A stretch of 64,000 nt of DNA from Epiperipatus broadwayi (Eukaryota > Onychophora > Udeonychophora > Euonychophora > Peripatidae): assembly GCA_028023455.1 (NCBI GenBank), contig JAQFVV010000275.1:866001-930000 (forward strand). The letters are read 5' to 3'. Below are positions 46,495 through 60,191 of this stretch, in pieces. Under the pieces are notes generated by a model. That model had not been told where the DNA came from, ran no database searches, and worked only from the letters and a program-made list of their open reading frames with translations. A program made the position numbers and the translations under genes. The stretch's first letter is position 1; each line of letters starts with the position of its first letter.

Positions 46495-48172
46495 CAGTGA
46501 AGGATGGTTTGAAATTATTTTTGATGGAAACTTTGCTACTATATATATTAGTGATAATTTATTGGAAAATGGTGATGAGGAACTACTTTTAAAAGTACTA
46601 AGGAATGCACATAGTCACATTAAGCATGGTACTTCCAATCAACTTCTTTTATCTTCATTGATTTAACATGTTTAGCCATTGGAAATTGGTCTTTTATATG
46701 TAAGAATGATGATGAGATGATTATTCGCAATTCAAGTAATTAATGACAAGCTATTATTTTAAAAACAAAATTTCCTGGTTTTATTTTTGAATGCAGTCAA
46801 GGTAATAAACATCTTTTAATGCCGAGACTTCACTTGACTCAGAATTTTCTACTCGTTGGATATTTCAGATCCCCAATGATGGAATAGAAGAGTATCCTAT
46901 CAACCTTACTTTGGATTATACAATGCCAAATGCTGAACAAACTAACACACATACTCCATTACCAACCTGACAAATAAACTCCACTAAAACAAGCATGAAT
47001 GTTGATACAACACAGATTAGTGTGAACCATACACTAAAAACCCAAAAGTTAGCCTGAATGTGATGATGATATCCAGAGCAAATCACTATTCAATCAAATG
47101 ATTATCACAGAAAAAGACCATCAGAACCTCTACCCTATCACACAGCAGAGTAATGACATAGAATCAGCACAATATTTTTGAAGTGATCTATCAAAATCTG
47201 TTAAACCCAGAAAGAACTGTAGAAATGAATAAAGCAGAGTCTTCAAGACACACAGTCCATGAGGATGCAACAAAAAGAAATGACACAAGACTCAGTATAG
47301 TCAAAAATTAGAAAATGAAGTAGAGAATGATCTGGAGATTATTGTTAAAAACCTCAGTGGAATAAATGACCACAACCCAGAATCCAGTTTCTCACAACAA
47401 GTAATACCTGAGATAAGAGATGATCCTCTCAAAACTTTAACAGATATTCTGATATCAACCACACAAGTGCCTACACAGCTAATTAATCTCATGAACACAA
47501 TATTGGCATTGACAAGAAGTCATCTACATCCATAAGGTCAAATAAAGAGTTCAGACCACTCAGCAAACCTATCCTTAGATAGTATAAAATGAGATAGGTC
47601 ATGAATCTCAGAAGTTGATACAAGAACAGTTGGATGATACTGTCATTTCTCAAGTAAAACTAAGCTCTCAAGTCCTCAAGGCTAACTACATTGACAAATT
47701 CACAATAAATGAGACAATCTCATATTCTAAAGGTGTCATGGCAGAATACATAGAAGAAAATGAGATGGAAAATAAATTGGATATATATTTAAAAACATTC
47801 CATCATACTCATATTTTCCATCAAAACAAATTTAAAGTATTCCCCAGACAAGATACTGATGAACTATATAACAGACATCAGACTATAACATTATTAACAC
47901 AAAAGACTGTTACCATGATAAGTCATCACACCCACCACTCTACTTTAGGAAATTTAGATAATGGCAAAGGCTATGACCATTTCAGATGTTTGTTATGGCA
48001 TTTAAATGCTCTCTACTATCAACATGATGACCTAGATATGCAAAACAAATGGAACATGGTAGAGAATGCCACATCAGGAACAATTAAACAAAGAGATTGC
48101 TGGTTTCATAAACTATGCAACACATATGAAGATTCCTTCACATTCATTATGCATAAAAATGCTAGTGCTTAA
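46495..48172 (+). pseudogene. Unidentified decayed coding region
   Basis: Plus-strand open pieces in changing frames: WFEIIFDGNFATIYISDN (about 46500-46660), EYPINLTLDYTMPNAEQ (about 46890), LEIIVKNLSGINDH and KTLTDILISTTQVPTQLINL (about 47320-47535), and the longest at 47615-48172 (185 codons; GVMAEYIEENEMENKL, HFRCLLWHLNALYYQHDDL). The last piece has no clean ATG context. I recognise no conserved domain. It lies directly upstream of a plus-strand integrase C-terminus, so it may be gag/env-like sequence of that element, or an ORF1. Unlike its surroundings it uses a balanced amino acid set, so it was once coding. Confidence 0.4.
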
Positions 48173-48554
48173 AAAAGCCAATGTAGGGATGGACCTCAAA
48201 GATTGCAACTTGGAACTTGTACACCAGACAACCCAAAAGTAATGAAACCCAAATTCTTATTTTAAAATAATATACTCTATGCTAAAAACTTATTACTAAA
48301 AAACTAATGTTAATCTAGATACCTTTTAATATAAATATTATTTTTAAGAATATATAAAATTGTTTTCAAGAATGTTCAAAAACAGTTAGGGCATGAATAA
48401 ATGCACCTACAATTTTTTAACACTAAACCACTATTTATGGCCAATAAAAACAAATATATGATATAAGCTAACTTAGTAGCACAAGAGTGCAATGGACCCC
48501 AATATAATATTTTTTAAAAAAAAATAAAGCATACATATGTAAGACAATCAATGA

Positions 48555-48890
48555 GTGTACCAACTCATACCTATACCAGTTTATCTCACAGAAATAAATG
48601 TAGAAAAAGAAAGATTACAAGCATATGAAAGGCTCAAGAAAATGGCTAACCAAAGAAACACAGATAAAAAAGAAAAGGTGTATTACAATTTTAAAGTAGG
48701 GGACAGAGTCTTGATAAAAACCCCACATGTAAGCAAACCCCACAATAACATGTACCATAAGTTTTTCAATCAATATGAGAGACCATTTACAATAGTAAAA
48801 CAATCTGGTCACAATGCATATTGGATTGATATTGAAGGAGAGGTATGAGGAACATATAATGCCTGTATCTTAAAACCATATTTTGGACTC
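48555..48890 (+). pseudogene. Ty3/Gypsy integrase C-terminal fragment, plus strand
   Basis: 97 codons containing AYERLKKMANQRN, FKVGDRVLIKTPHVSKP and YERPFTIVKQSGHNAYWIDI, the usual SH3-like/GPY-F tail of Gypsy integrases. After the TGA at 48848 the same frame still reads CILKPYFG. It aligns closely with the minus-strand fragment at 45777-46067 (VGDRVLIKTPHVS against IGDIVMVKIPHVS), so both derive from related elements. The catalytic core is missing upstream. Confidence 0.75.
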
Positions 48891-49496
48891 TCCATGTAAT
48901 CATACAGTTGCTTTGTAGAATGCACAACCCAGCTAGAATAATAACTAGGAATGACAATTAAAGCATAATATGTGAAAGTCAATATCAAAAAAGTATATAT
49001 TATATCTAGGTGATTTATGCAAAAAAAAGTACATGACTAGGGATACTATTATTATGATTATTATTTTTTTGATGAGGGTATACCCAGGTTAATGCTTTAA
49101 AAGCATTGGGTTATCATGATATTAACTGAGATAGAAGAGTCAATCTATACAGAGAAATGGATGCTCTAATATTTAGTTAGACCTTTGAAAAATCCAGTAA
49201 GATTAAAAAAAGAGCAGGATGGAGGCTAACAAATAAATTCCGTGTGTCATCACTGGTTAATTGTTTCATCCACATAACGATCAAAAACCCTAAGTCCACA
49301 TCACACTTTAAATGATATGACTTAGCCACAAAAAGAAAGTGTAAGATAATGTAAGAAACTAGCTGATAAAATTAAGCAACATTGGAGTAAATTTTTAAAA
49401 CCTTCCATTGAAACCTAACTTGATCCAGCATTAAACAAATATGTACTTATATGTAAGTGTTAAAATTCTATCCATAAGTTAGAATTTTAACCCTGT

Positions 49497-49520
49497 AAGT
49501 AGAGGGGTGTTGTAATGATG
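49497..49520 (+). other. Possible polypurine tract and 3' LTR start
   Basis: AAGTAGAGGGG followed by TGTTGTAATG, about 600 bp after the integrase fragment. The LTR end is not identifiable. Confidence 0.35.
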
Positions 49521-52500
49521 AGTTAAAACCTGACATACCATCCAATTATATAGGACACTGCCAACTAAAGCCACATAAACATATTTGCTTAACCAATAAA
49601 CTGCCAAGCAATTTATCATATTAACATTTTTCCTTTCCAACATATATATTTACATAAACATCTTTTTATTTTTAAAGAAATAGTAAAAAGAATTACACCA
49701 ACTAGAGAAAACAGATAGGTATACTAACACTGGAATAAAACATGTGTTATGTGTCACTAACTGGGGAGAACTATACCAAAAACTTGCACATAAACCTCAC
49801 AAAACAATGACTGAATTTAAATCTAATCACATAGCAACCAGCTGTAGAAACAAAATTTAAAATGTTCACAAATTATTGTTTTAATCCCAATTATATATAT
49901 TACATCTGCTCAACAATGGAAAATGACAAGGTTGATGTATTTCAAAAAAAACTACACATGATCTATAAATATTATTAATTGTTATATTGTCTTCTGCATT
50001 TAAAGATAGAGCTTTTTTTTTGCTTAAAAAATTTGAATACAAAGATGAATATATATATATATATTTGAATTTAAATATATATTTTTTAAATAGTATTCAA
50101 AATTATCAAAAGATGAACTTTTAAAGCAACCATATGAATTGGAAGAAATAATTTAAAAGAGAAGATTTAATTATCTGCTCATTAAGCAACTTTAGTTGTA
50201 TTCACGTAATAACAATAATATACAATAATTAACTGTTTTGTTATATAGAAATATCGCCACTAAAGACTTGAAAAGTAAAAATAAATCAATAGATATATAA
50301 TATTATCTTTATACCATGGTTGCTTGCTAAACAGTTTATACCATAGGGAATACTACATCATCAATAAAGCCATGAAAGCTTAAAGATTTCACCTACCCAT
50401 TTAGAAGAAACCTGAAGAACATCTTTTGCCTTGAATAAAATGCCTAACAAAATCCAAGAGAGAGCAATTGGAGAAGATCACTGCCTTTTGATCCAGACAA
50501 GAAATTTCCACTCTTCATGGGAGCAGTATTTCATCTTCATTCATAGGAACTTATTTGGCAAATAAACAGTTTCCAGCAGACTCATCAAACTTTAATTAAT
50601 ATAATGGGATAAAAATTGTGATTTTTTTTTTTTTATTTTTTTTGTCTATTGTAAATTTTCTATATATTTTTGTTTTCTACAATTGGAAGCCAATGTGTTA
50701 TAATTTTGGGAAAATTCATTATGAGGGTAAGGAGGGGGGAAAATATTAGATTTAACTATTTTTTTAATTATCTTTATTTGTATGAAATAAAAAAAATTAT
50801 ACTAGTTTTGACCTCCCCATCTGACTGACTTTTGACAACATAAAGGGAAAGGAGAGGTAAGAGATTTTAATATTATCTCACATTAAGCAACACACTAGAT
50901 AATGATAGAGTTTATATTAATTTATTTATTATTAATTAAGTTTACTTTTATATTACTTTTATATAGATGATTTATAACCATTGATCTATCTGGGCAACAA
51001 AGATTTTTTTACGTTTGTATATATATTTTAAAGTAGTCAGATAGAATCACGATCACATATATATATATAATAATGTTTCATATTCATTGTTGTAAATAAA
51101 TGGTCAAGTGCAGGAATTTATACTGTTGGGTTAAGGGTAAGGATTTTATTTTTATTAATATCATTATTAGATATCAATATGGTAGAAATTCATCCTTGAC
51201 ATAACAAATTACATGTGTCAGATTGAATTATTATTCTATTTTATATTTTTGTTAATCAATAAATGTTAATATAATTCATTATTTTAATTTGGTCTCTAGC
51301 TCATCATTATTTCCATATCCATCATCAGCTTTATAGTTCTTCATTATTCACATACCTGTCATAACATTATAATCTTAATTATTCTAATACATATCAATAT
51401 TATTATTATTATAGAGGAAATACATATACATATTTAGGTCAATTATTATAACTTTAATACATATATACTTATACTGCACTTAAATATTTTTTTTATATAT
51501 ATATCTTATGGTTTTGGATATGCTTAATTGATTTTGATAATCAATTATCACCTATATAGAGGTGTAATAACTGCCTTTAGTGTGATCTTTTTCGCTGATA
51601 AGAGAGTCCAAGAAATTTCTCCCTGAGTTTGAATAATGTGGCTAGAAAGGGGTGAGAATTGGATAAACTGACCCAAATTGTATCTAGGTTAATAAAAATA
51701 GGTAGAGCTAGTCTATTGGAAGTAGATACAATCATAGGTTATGTATTTCATTGCATAATTACTTGCATTCTATCTGAATGCCCAAAGTCCGACCATAGTA
51801 AGATGTGCTCCCTCTATCTTCTGTGAAATCCCCCAGCCCATTACAATATATATATATAATGCCTAGGACTTACAAAGGTTTTCCAGAAGCAATTCTAAAA
51901 ACTTGAAGAACTTATAGATATTACACACTAGTAATTATTATTAAATCTATATCTAATGCTATTTTTTCATATCTCCAAATTAGTTTCAGATTTATAATTT
52001 CCATGAGGATCTGTTGCATTGAACCTTTTAGAGTGAAAGGTGCATTCAAATCAAAAAGATTCAGATGCACATCTATACTCCTCACTAACAAAAATTAGAA
52101 ACTAGAAAGTAATCTAAAAATATCAATAAAATAGCACTGAATGTAGATTTAATAAGCACATCCACCTAATATATATTTATTACTAAAACTTACAAAAAGT
52201 GTCCACTTTTTTACTTCAATGCCAATCTATTTTATTAGATAAAATTTTATTAAATAAAAGTTGAGCTTTGTTTGCACATTTATCTACATATATCTTTAGA
52301 AATCTTTCTTGTGACTTATCTTAGTAAAATATTCAAATTTGTTTGATCTGTAAATAAGTTTATATTGTTAAGAGTATATATTTGATAAACTATAAAATTA
52401 TTTATGGGCTCTTTAAAAATCTTTAGTGCATGTATATATATAATATATATTGCTGTTTTAACAATATATTTAAAATTTTTATTTATGTTTCAGTTATACC

Positions 52501-52717
52501 AAGACCAAATTCAGCAGGTTAGTATATTAAAAAAAATTTTTTTATGCATTAATACATTTTGTTTTATGTATCAGCAGTGAATTTTTATACAAAAAATTTA
52601 GTCACAAATGCCTTTTGCATTTATACTTATATTCAAAACTAATTTCTTCCTTACTTCTAAATACCAGTTTTTTGTCATCGCTTTTTGCAATTACCAATTG
52701 AAAAATTTATCAAGATA
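49521..52717. other. AT-rich stretch, no gene seen
   Basis: Several short (TA)n tracts (50051, 51057, 51848, 52433). The stretch ending CCCATTACAATATATATATA at about 51840 resembles the end-plus-TA junction of the LTR at 18586 but shares no longer homology. Confidence 0.45.
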
Positions 52718-53320
52718 TACATTCTATCATCATCATTAATTATTTGCAAAAAGATATGCTCTTGACACCCACATCACAGTGTTAACTAAACCTTTTTATT
52801 ATTTGTTCTAATCTTCAGATATTCATAATTACTTTCATTGCATCATCAATTGATTTCATTTTATTTTTTAGTTTTCTTTGTGTTTTTTTACTTCTAATGA
52901 TTCTTTGAACATGTCCTTCATCATTATACAATCTCTAATTATATGCCTATTTTTTTTTTCTTGCCACACAATTTTCTCAAAAAATAAATTCAAACATTTC
53001 GAAGTTACAATTCCATTATCAATATATATATATTATCATCATCATTAATAGAACAAAATGATGGGATGTCAACACCAGAGTCTTTTCCAAATCTTTCCAT
53101 CTATTATTCAAACCTTCACATAACCATAAACACTTCCATTAGATCATCAATCCATTACTTCTCCATCGTTTACTTCCAGTAAATGCCTTTCATAATTTCT
53201 CTGCTTTTAAGTTTGTACATATCTTTTTTTTTTCTGCATCACAATTTTCTCAATGAACAATTTGAAACACTTCAACATTTTTTTTTTCAATTTTTATTGT
53301 TTTTTTATTCATTAAACAAA
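52718..53320 (-). pseudogene. Two tandem relics of a LINE-type ORF2 C-terminus
   Basis: Two diverged ~300-bp copies (about 52718-53010 and 53025-53320) each translate on the minus strand, with stops, to similar strings: WIDDLMEVFMVM, then RFE, then SGVDIPSFCSINDDD in one, and SIDDAMKVIMNI, RLEQ, HCDVGVKS in the other. The W-I-D-D-L segment near a C-terminal SGVDIPS-like end resembles the tail of RTE-like LINE ORF2 proteins. Identification rests on these short motifs only. Confidence 0.35.
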
Positions 53321-53823
53321 TTCATATGAAACTCTATTTAAAATTTTTAATAATATTTTTTAAAAGAAATTTATTTGGTAATTGCAGATCTTATTCTAAT
53401 ATCTTTGTTATGCTTTTCATTATATTTAAGAGTATTAACTTAATCTCTCAAAAACTTTTCCTCAACTATCACTCTTGATCTTTTATTATTAATTATTGCT
53501 TTAGATTTAGAAGTATTTATTTTTATCGCAAACTTTTTTTAATTTTATCAGTTGTAATTAACATTTTATTAAGATATATTTTTGATATTTGCAAATATTT
53601 GCCATATTATTAATATAAATAATGTAATGAATCTTATTGTTTCTAATAATAACTTTATTTTCATACAAACAACATTAATTAAAAACTTTATACAAGTAAA
53701 TATTTTTAAAACTGTAGATGGCTAATGTCTTTGTTTATAATTCCGTCACATATTTGTATATTAAAGTGAAGATTTTTATGAATAAAAAACGTGAATCTAT
53801 ATTTTGAATTTTCCTATATATAT
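53321..53823. other. AT-rich stretch, no gene seen
   Basis: Nothing recognised. Confidence 0.5.
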
Positions 53824-53961
53824 ATTATACTGATATTTTGATTGGATCCCATCAACCATTTTTCAGACAAAACTGTTCATTCAGAATGTTGCATAAATGT
53901 ACAAATGATCTCTATTAACTGAAAGATGGCTGCTGGGATCCAATCAAAACATTAGTATAAT
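53824..53961. mobile_element. 138-bp MITE
   Basis: 28-bp terminal inverted repeats (53824-53851 and 53934-53961), ATTATACT.AT.TTTTGATTGG with GATCCCA, differing at only two positions; internal 82 bp without an ORF. Flanked by TA-rich sequence, so a TA target is likely. Confidence 0.8.
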
Positions 53962-55261
53962 ATTAATATTAACAGCAAGAAAATGTATACACAAATGAAT
54001 CTAAATATATATATGACCTGTTACAAAATTGTTTCTTTCCAATTCATATTTTTGTTTTTTTATTAAAGCCTTTTTAAGAACAATGAAACTAATAGCAATT
54101 CGTAATTATTATAATTTCCATTGCATCTTTTTCCTCTTTACTTTTTTAAATCTAAACTTCTAATAAAATCAAATTAAACATACTATAAATATATCTGTTC
54201 AATTGTTCCAGTAATATTTTAATTGCATATGGAATTAAAAAATATTGTTTTAAAAATCGTCAAATTTTATTGTATCATCTTAATTTAGAAAAATCAAAAC
54301 TTAAAAGAGTCTACTATCTACTTTTTGGGGCTAATGATTGCATTATAAACCTTAACTAATTCTTGAAATCTCCACACATCAAAAAATAATAATTTTAAAG
54401 AAATTAACTGAAATGTCATCAATTTCTTATGATTTTTCTAACATTATTGACAATATATAATTTAACTGAAATGTTATCAATTCCTTATGGTTTATCTAAA
54501 ATCATTGACACTATAGACTTAATAATTTTAACTTTTATTACTGCACAACTCATTTTATCATCTCTTTTTTTATTGCAATAGATGAGTGTTTATTATTTTT
54601 AGCATTTAAACAATTTATCATTATTTAATTATTTTTTTCTTTTAGTAATTTTTTATTTTTTGTTTAGTTTTCTGTCACATTTTTCAATTTGATTTTTACC
54701 ACAAGAAATGCTTTGATCAATAAATTTTATCTCATTGCATTTTTCTATGCTTATATAATTATTTCTAATATAAACAAAAGATGTCAAGATGTATGCAATA
54801 ATGTATTAACAGTTAAAACATATAGAGAAGGGCATAAAATTATGTGATGAAAAGGCTTTCCTATATAATTATAAATATATAATTTTTGTAATCATTATTA
54901 TTTATTGATATTTTATATTACTTCATTATAAATTTATGTTTACAATTTATAATGTTTTGCTTTGTCATTCCAACATACTGTAGTAATTAAAGACATGCAG
55001 AATTTTCCAAACCATATGAATTAACATGACTTTCAAAACCGATGAGTTGTTAATAAAATTTCTCTTGAAACATAAAAATTAAACTGAGTAAGATCTTTTT
55101 TCATTGGATATTAAGAATTAAAAAGTATTGTTTTGTAAAAACTAACTTAGAATAAAATGCTTAAATAATTGTTAAATCATTACAAAAAGCTTTTAATTAT
55201 AAAAAATGTTTTAAAAACTATTCTTGCTTAGAATGGGATATATTGATATATCATTAATAAG
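53962..55261. other. AT-rich stretch, no gene seen
   Basis: A short repeat AACTGAAATGT(C/T)ATCAATT at about 54408 and 54463. Nothing else recognised. Confidence 0.5.
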
Positions 55262-55720
55262 TGATTGCTTTGACAGCATATTGATGATTCTTAGTCTTGA
55301 ATAGTCATGGGCTGCTTTTATGTATGTATATGTATAAACCCATCTAGCTTTGAGCAAATACCAGTTTTGTTATTTTAATAATAATTTTTTTCAATGTAGT
55401 TTGGAAGTTAAAAGTGATTGTTAGTTTTTTTGTTTTGCCTGTTTAATGGGATTTATTTATATTTTTATGAATTAAAAATTACAACCTATTTCAGTCAAGT
55501 GTCAATTGTTGGTGTCTATATAATTTGCCAAAACATTAAGAAAGAATAATTTTCACCTTTTTTGTTAATAAAAGGTTACCTTGGTAGCATATTGAAGATT
55601 CTTAGTGTTGAACATGCATTGATGATTTATATGTATTTATATGTATAAACCAATTTAATTTTGACAAATACCTATTTCTGTGCAGTTTGAATATTACAAG
55701 TGATTATTTGTTTGATTTCA
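55262..55720 (+). repeat. Diverged ~300-bp tandem pair
   Basis: AGCATATTGA.GATTCTTAGT and ATGTATAAACC recur at about 55275/55330 and 55587/55640, followed by AGTGATTGTTAG/AGTGATTATTTG. No hammerhead core found in either unit. Confidence 0.55.
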
Positions 55721-57961
55721 AAATGGCTTTCAGTTGCAGAATGTTAAGAAACTAAATAAAAGTATTTCTGTGATTTGCTACAATTATTTGTAAAGTATAT
55801 TATCACTGTTATGATTCGCTAATTTTATTGCAATTTTACTATATATTTTGTACCATCCAGTGGCACAAAAATTAATTAATCAACATTAAAATAGGTTTCA
55901 TTAACTACTTGTGTTAATATTTGATACCCCCCCCACAATAAATTGAATGTTTTTATAAAATATTATAAGAAAAGGAGAAAAACATTTTTTACAGTGAGTG
56001 ATAATGACAAAGAAACATCACTGAAATTGATTCTAAAGTGTAACTAATTTTAAAAAATCTAAGTGTAAGATATGCATTTTATTATGAGATATGTCCTATG
56101 TAGTTTTAATTCATTAATAATGTCAGCATTATTTAATTTTAACAATCCCTGTACATAAATTGAATTTAAATTTCAACTTTTGATTGGTTAATTACATACT
56201 TAGAAGTAAACGTATATTTGTCTTTTAAAATTATTTTTGTTTTAGTTTAGTTTTTAAAACACAAATTAATAATTTGTTAGATTATTATTGTAAATGAAAT
56301 TTAAAAAAAAAAATTCTATTACAAATTGACAAAAATAATGTATAGCAGTCAACATAAAACATAATTTTTGTTATCCAATTACAAATTGTAGCCATACAGC
56401 ATTGATTTCTTTCTCAATTTGTTTTTCTGTAAAAATAAATATTTTCTATTAAAATTTGAATTATTATTCTAAAATAATTAATATTTCACAAATATTTTGT
56501 TGAAAAAAATATAACTATATAAAAAAAGTTTAGAAAATATGTTTTCATTTTCAAATTCAAAACAAAGGAATAAAATTGTCAAAATCAATGATAGATGTTT
56601 TTTTGTGATAAAAAAAACAAAAAATTATCATGCAGCACATTCACAGACATATACTTGCAGCATTATAATGGTATTAAATTTAATTATTATTGAGTTATTA
56701 GCTCAAAAAATCTAAAGATGTTAGCATTAATCAGTACAATTTATCTAAAAATGAATGGAAAATCATTAAATATAGTAGTTAGAGAGTGAATTAAAGCCAT
56801 ATATGAAAATATTTATTCCATACTGTTAAACTATTAAGAAAGCTTTAAACATAAAGGTCATATTATATTCAAATTCAAAATTATTTTTGTAATAGAAATT
56901 TAAGAGAGGAAATGTTGCTAAGCAACACTATTAAATTTGAATTCATAAAAGAAAAGTTAGTAAGTAATGGGGCAGAGATAATTTTAATTACAGATTAAAA
57001 ATTTAAATTTATCTTCTAGATTAAAAGTTAAAATTAAAAAAAAAAACAATATTCTGTTCACCATTAAAGCAGTGGCAGATTAGATAATGTATATAAGGCT
57101 TGGTTATACAGATTTTTTTTCTCATTTTCTTTGCTGTGGAGAAACTGATTAGTAGCAGAACAACTAAATCCATAATTATCAACAGCATGAAGACTGTAAT
57201 AACTAATAATCTGTGAAATAGCTGATACCAAGGTATAAGAAACCAAATAACAATTTTTCTAAAGCTATGGAAGCATTTAAATCTAGTTATATATTTTCCA
57301 TGTCAGGATAAAAACTGATTCATATGCACATTCACTGCTGACTGGGTTATATGCCAAGTGATGGAAGATATTGCTCTGACTAGTTAAGCATGTCTATCCA
57401 TAGTCTGTTGTCAAATAGTCAGCTATAAACTAAATGGTTATCTATAAAATTATTTCCAGATGACACACAATAAACATATTACCTAAAAAAAGTGAAAAAT
57501 CATCATCCATAAGAACAAGCAGAAATGTAGAAAACATCATGCAAGTCAAGACACAGAAAAAATATATAAAAAGAATACTCATGACTTAACTGAATATAAT
57601 AACTAATGGTAGGACATTTTATTCAATTAATTAATTAATTACTTAATAAAGGCTTTTATAAAAGTATATAAACTATACTGCAAATATTTATTACGAGGAT
57701 AATATTTAACTTTAGACATTTTGTAGATATTTTTTTCTCTTGTGTATTTTAATATGTGTTGTTTAATATTTTCTTTATTTAATTATATGTTTAATATTTT
57801 ACTTTATTTAATTATATATTGTTGAAATAAATATATTATGTGGGAAAGTAATATCAAATTTTAACAAATTTTTTGTTATTAAATATATTTTTAAAATTTC
57901 ATGGGTTTCATGCTAAAGTTACTTTTATGCTCATTAGTCTTATATAATTATTAAAGCTAAT
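55721..57961. other. AT-rich stretch, no gene seen
   Basis: No supported ORF; the short minus-strand frame at 57064-57246 has no recognisable content. Confidence 0.5.
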
Positions 57962-58150
57962 TGTCTAAAAATAAGAAACTCACTGTTTGATATAAAAAAT
58001 TTATAATATTTCATAACTGGCTTGAGAGTTAGTTTTGCCCTTCATTATTAAAATAGCACTGAAATTTAGTTTTAATGCAGGTGTCTAGATATAAGAAATT
58101 CACTGTTTGATATAAAAAAAAGTTATAATTGTAACTGATTTGCAAATTAG
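57962..58150 (+). repeat. ~119-bp direct repeat pair
   Basis: GTCTA.A.ATAAGAAA.TCACT followed by GTTTGATATAAAAAA occurs at about 57962 and 58081. Confidence 0.7.
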
Positions 58151-58319
58151 TTTTGAGTCACCTTCCTCTCATATATAAAATAGTACGCTAATTTGTGAAT
58201 GAAAAAACCTTTAGACTTGTGATAAATAATGTTATAACAAGAAAAATAAGGTACTCACCAATGTTTTGACAACTGTCCACCTCAAGCAAAGCATGAGAAT
58301 AGAGAGCTAATCTCAATGG

Positions 58320-60191
58320 CTACTAGAAGCAGAACATTAAATGGCAGGCTTCAAGGAGGCTTCAGTTAAGCATAAAGATGGAAATGATACTTTAGCTAAA
58401 GCAAAAAATCTTTTGAAGAGTTGAAATTGCCTGAAAGAAATCTTAAAAATGATAGACCTGTTAGAAACATGGAATTGCTTCAAAAAAGTAACTTAGAACC
58501 TGAAAATAAATCTATTTCAAAAGAGATTTCAACTAAAACATGTCTTCCAATGTTACTAAAAGTAATGTGAAATTGCAGCCAAGTAAAATCACTTTAAAAT
58601 CAATACCTGAAACCAAACCTGATTTAAGCATTGTTAGTCCCAGCATAAACCCTAAGCCTGTGAAAAAATAAGGCAGTTTGCTCAATTTTAAAAAAAGTTT
58701 TATTGAAAAAACTAATGAGACACATGAAATAATATATGGAAAATTGCTTCCTGAAAGTTTTGAGTATCAATGAAACCTTACAGCCATCTCAACACCGTGA
58801 AAAACCTTGTTGGAATCAAAAAATTGAATTGAATACTATGAATATAAGAACAATCTCTAATCCTGTGAAAAAATTAGATTTTTTAAGGGCTTCAAAAAAA
58901 AGTTCTATTTTAAAAACCAATGGAACAGTGGCACCCTTCCAAAGAGAAAATTATTTTAACATAAATGAAATTTTTTCTGAGGAAGTTTTTTTCCCTCTGT
59001 AGATGAATTTCAAAATGTCATAAACATTAAAAATTGCCAGACAGACAGTTGCAATGTTACCAAATTAGTAGACAATGTATCTGAGACCAGTTCAGTCAAT
59101 ATGGGAATTAAATCTAATGCTAAACAAAAAAATTATGCCAAAAAATATGAAGTGATAACCACTAATACAAATGCACATTTTAACGCAAATTTGCAAGACA
59201 TTCATGGTCTTCTTACAGATGATATAGAAGTTGGAACTGCTGTCCTAGAAACTAGTTGAAGGTGTAGAATAATTCATAATTTATCCAAGAACATACCGAT
59301 GCTATCTGGATCAACTCTCAATTGAAGACAAAAAAGTTATGTTCCAAAAACTATGAGCAATAACAAGAAATCTGAAACAACAGCTGATATCGCTAATGCT
59401 AATTCTCTTATAAATAAGTGAGATACCCAGAATCGATTTGTAATTAATTTTGGGTTTGAATTTCTTGCACTAAACAACAAAACTAAGAGCAGAACATTGG
59501 GCAATTCTTCTAAGGATATGTCGATGGTATCTGGGTCAATCATTGAATAAAAAAAAATTGTGATAATCAATCCAAGCCGGAAACAGCCAACCACAGCAAG
59601 GATTTTAGAGATATACTCTTACAAGAAGGAAATCTCACACTTAAAACTAAGTAATTAACCTCAGGGTCCTCTACTCATGTCATAGGAGCTACATTATTTT
59701 ATATAGATAAAGCTGTAGTGAATCCTGGTATTCCTGGAAAGATTATTCCCAAGACTGATGGGGTTTTCCTAGTGAAATCACTACAAAGCCTTTATATGAA
59801 GGACATACAAATAATGGATGATGAATATAACAAAGTAGAACAGGAGACAATAAAAGGCAGACCATTAGAATATACTTATAGCTCTCTGGGTGATGTCTCA
59901 AAATCCTTCTATATTAATGAACAATTCAATCAATCAATCCTAGCCTTGCTTTACAGATTATCCCTTAACTATAAAAATGACAATGCAGTTATTTTATTCA
60001 CCAATGACAATAACCTTAGACTATTCAAATTTCCTGTTCATGCTCTATACAAACTACTTAAAGTACATAATCTCTGGGATTTGATTTTCAAAATCTTATT
60101 TCACCCAAATGAGCACTATATCATAGTTCAATTCAAAAACACATTAGCAAAGGCAGCCTTCTGTAACAATCACAAGATACTGAACAATTGA
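58320..60191 (+). pseudogene. LINE ORF1, N-terminal and middle part
   Basis: A Lys/Ser/Asn-rich disordered N-terminal region in shifting frames (58350-59260; open pieces 58736-59002 and 59038-59259), then a better preserved block 59718-60191 (157 codons) with IPGKIIPKTDGVFLVKS, ILALLYRLSLNY, FPVHALYKLLKVHNLW and HYIIVQFKNTLAKAAF. The last has the look of an RRM RNP1 strand (hydrophobic-V-F-K-x-x-x-x-A). LINE ORF1 proteins of the Tx1/L1 side carry RRMs followed by CCHC knuckles and bind element RNA. No start codon can be defended. Confidence 0.6.

Noticed and set aside
51300-51340. Minus-strand CTGATGATGGATATGGAAAT as a hammerhead
   Set aside because: No stem II pairing, and the triplet after GAAA would end in G, which is not cleavable.
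51590-51630. CTGATAAGAGAGTCCAAGAAA as a hammerhead
   Set aside because: Core has A for G8 and no stem II or stem I pairing could be found.
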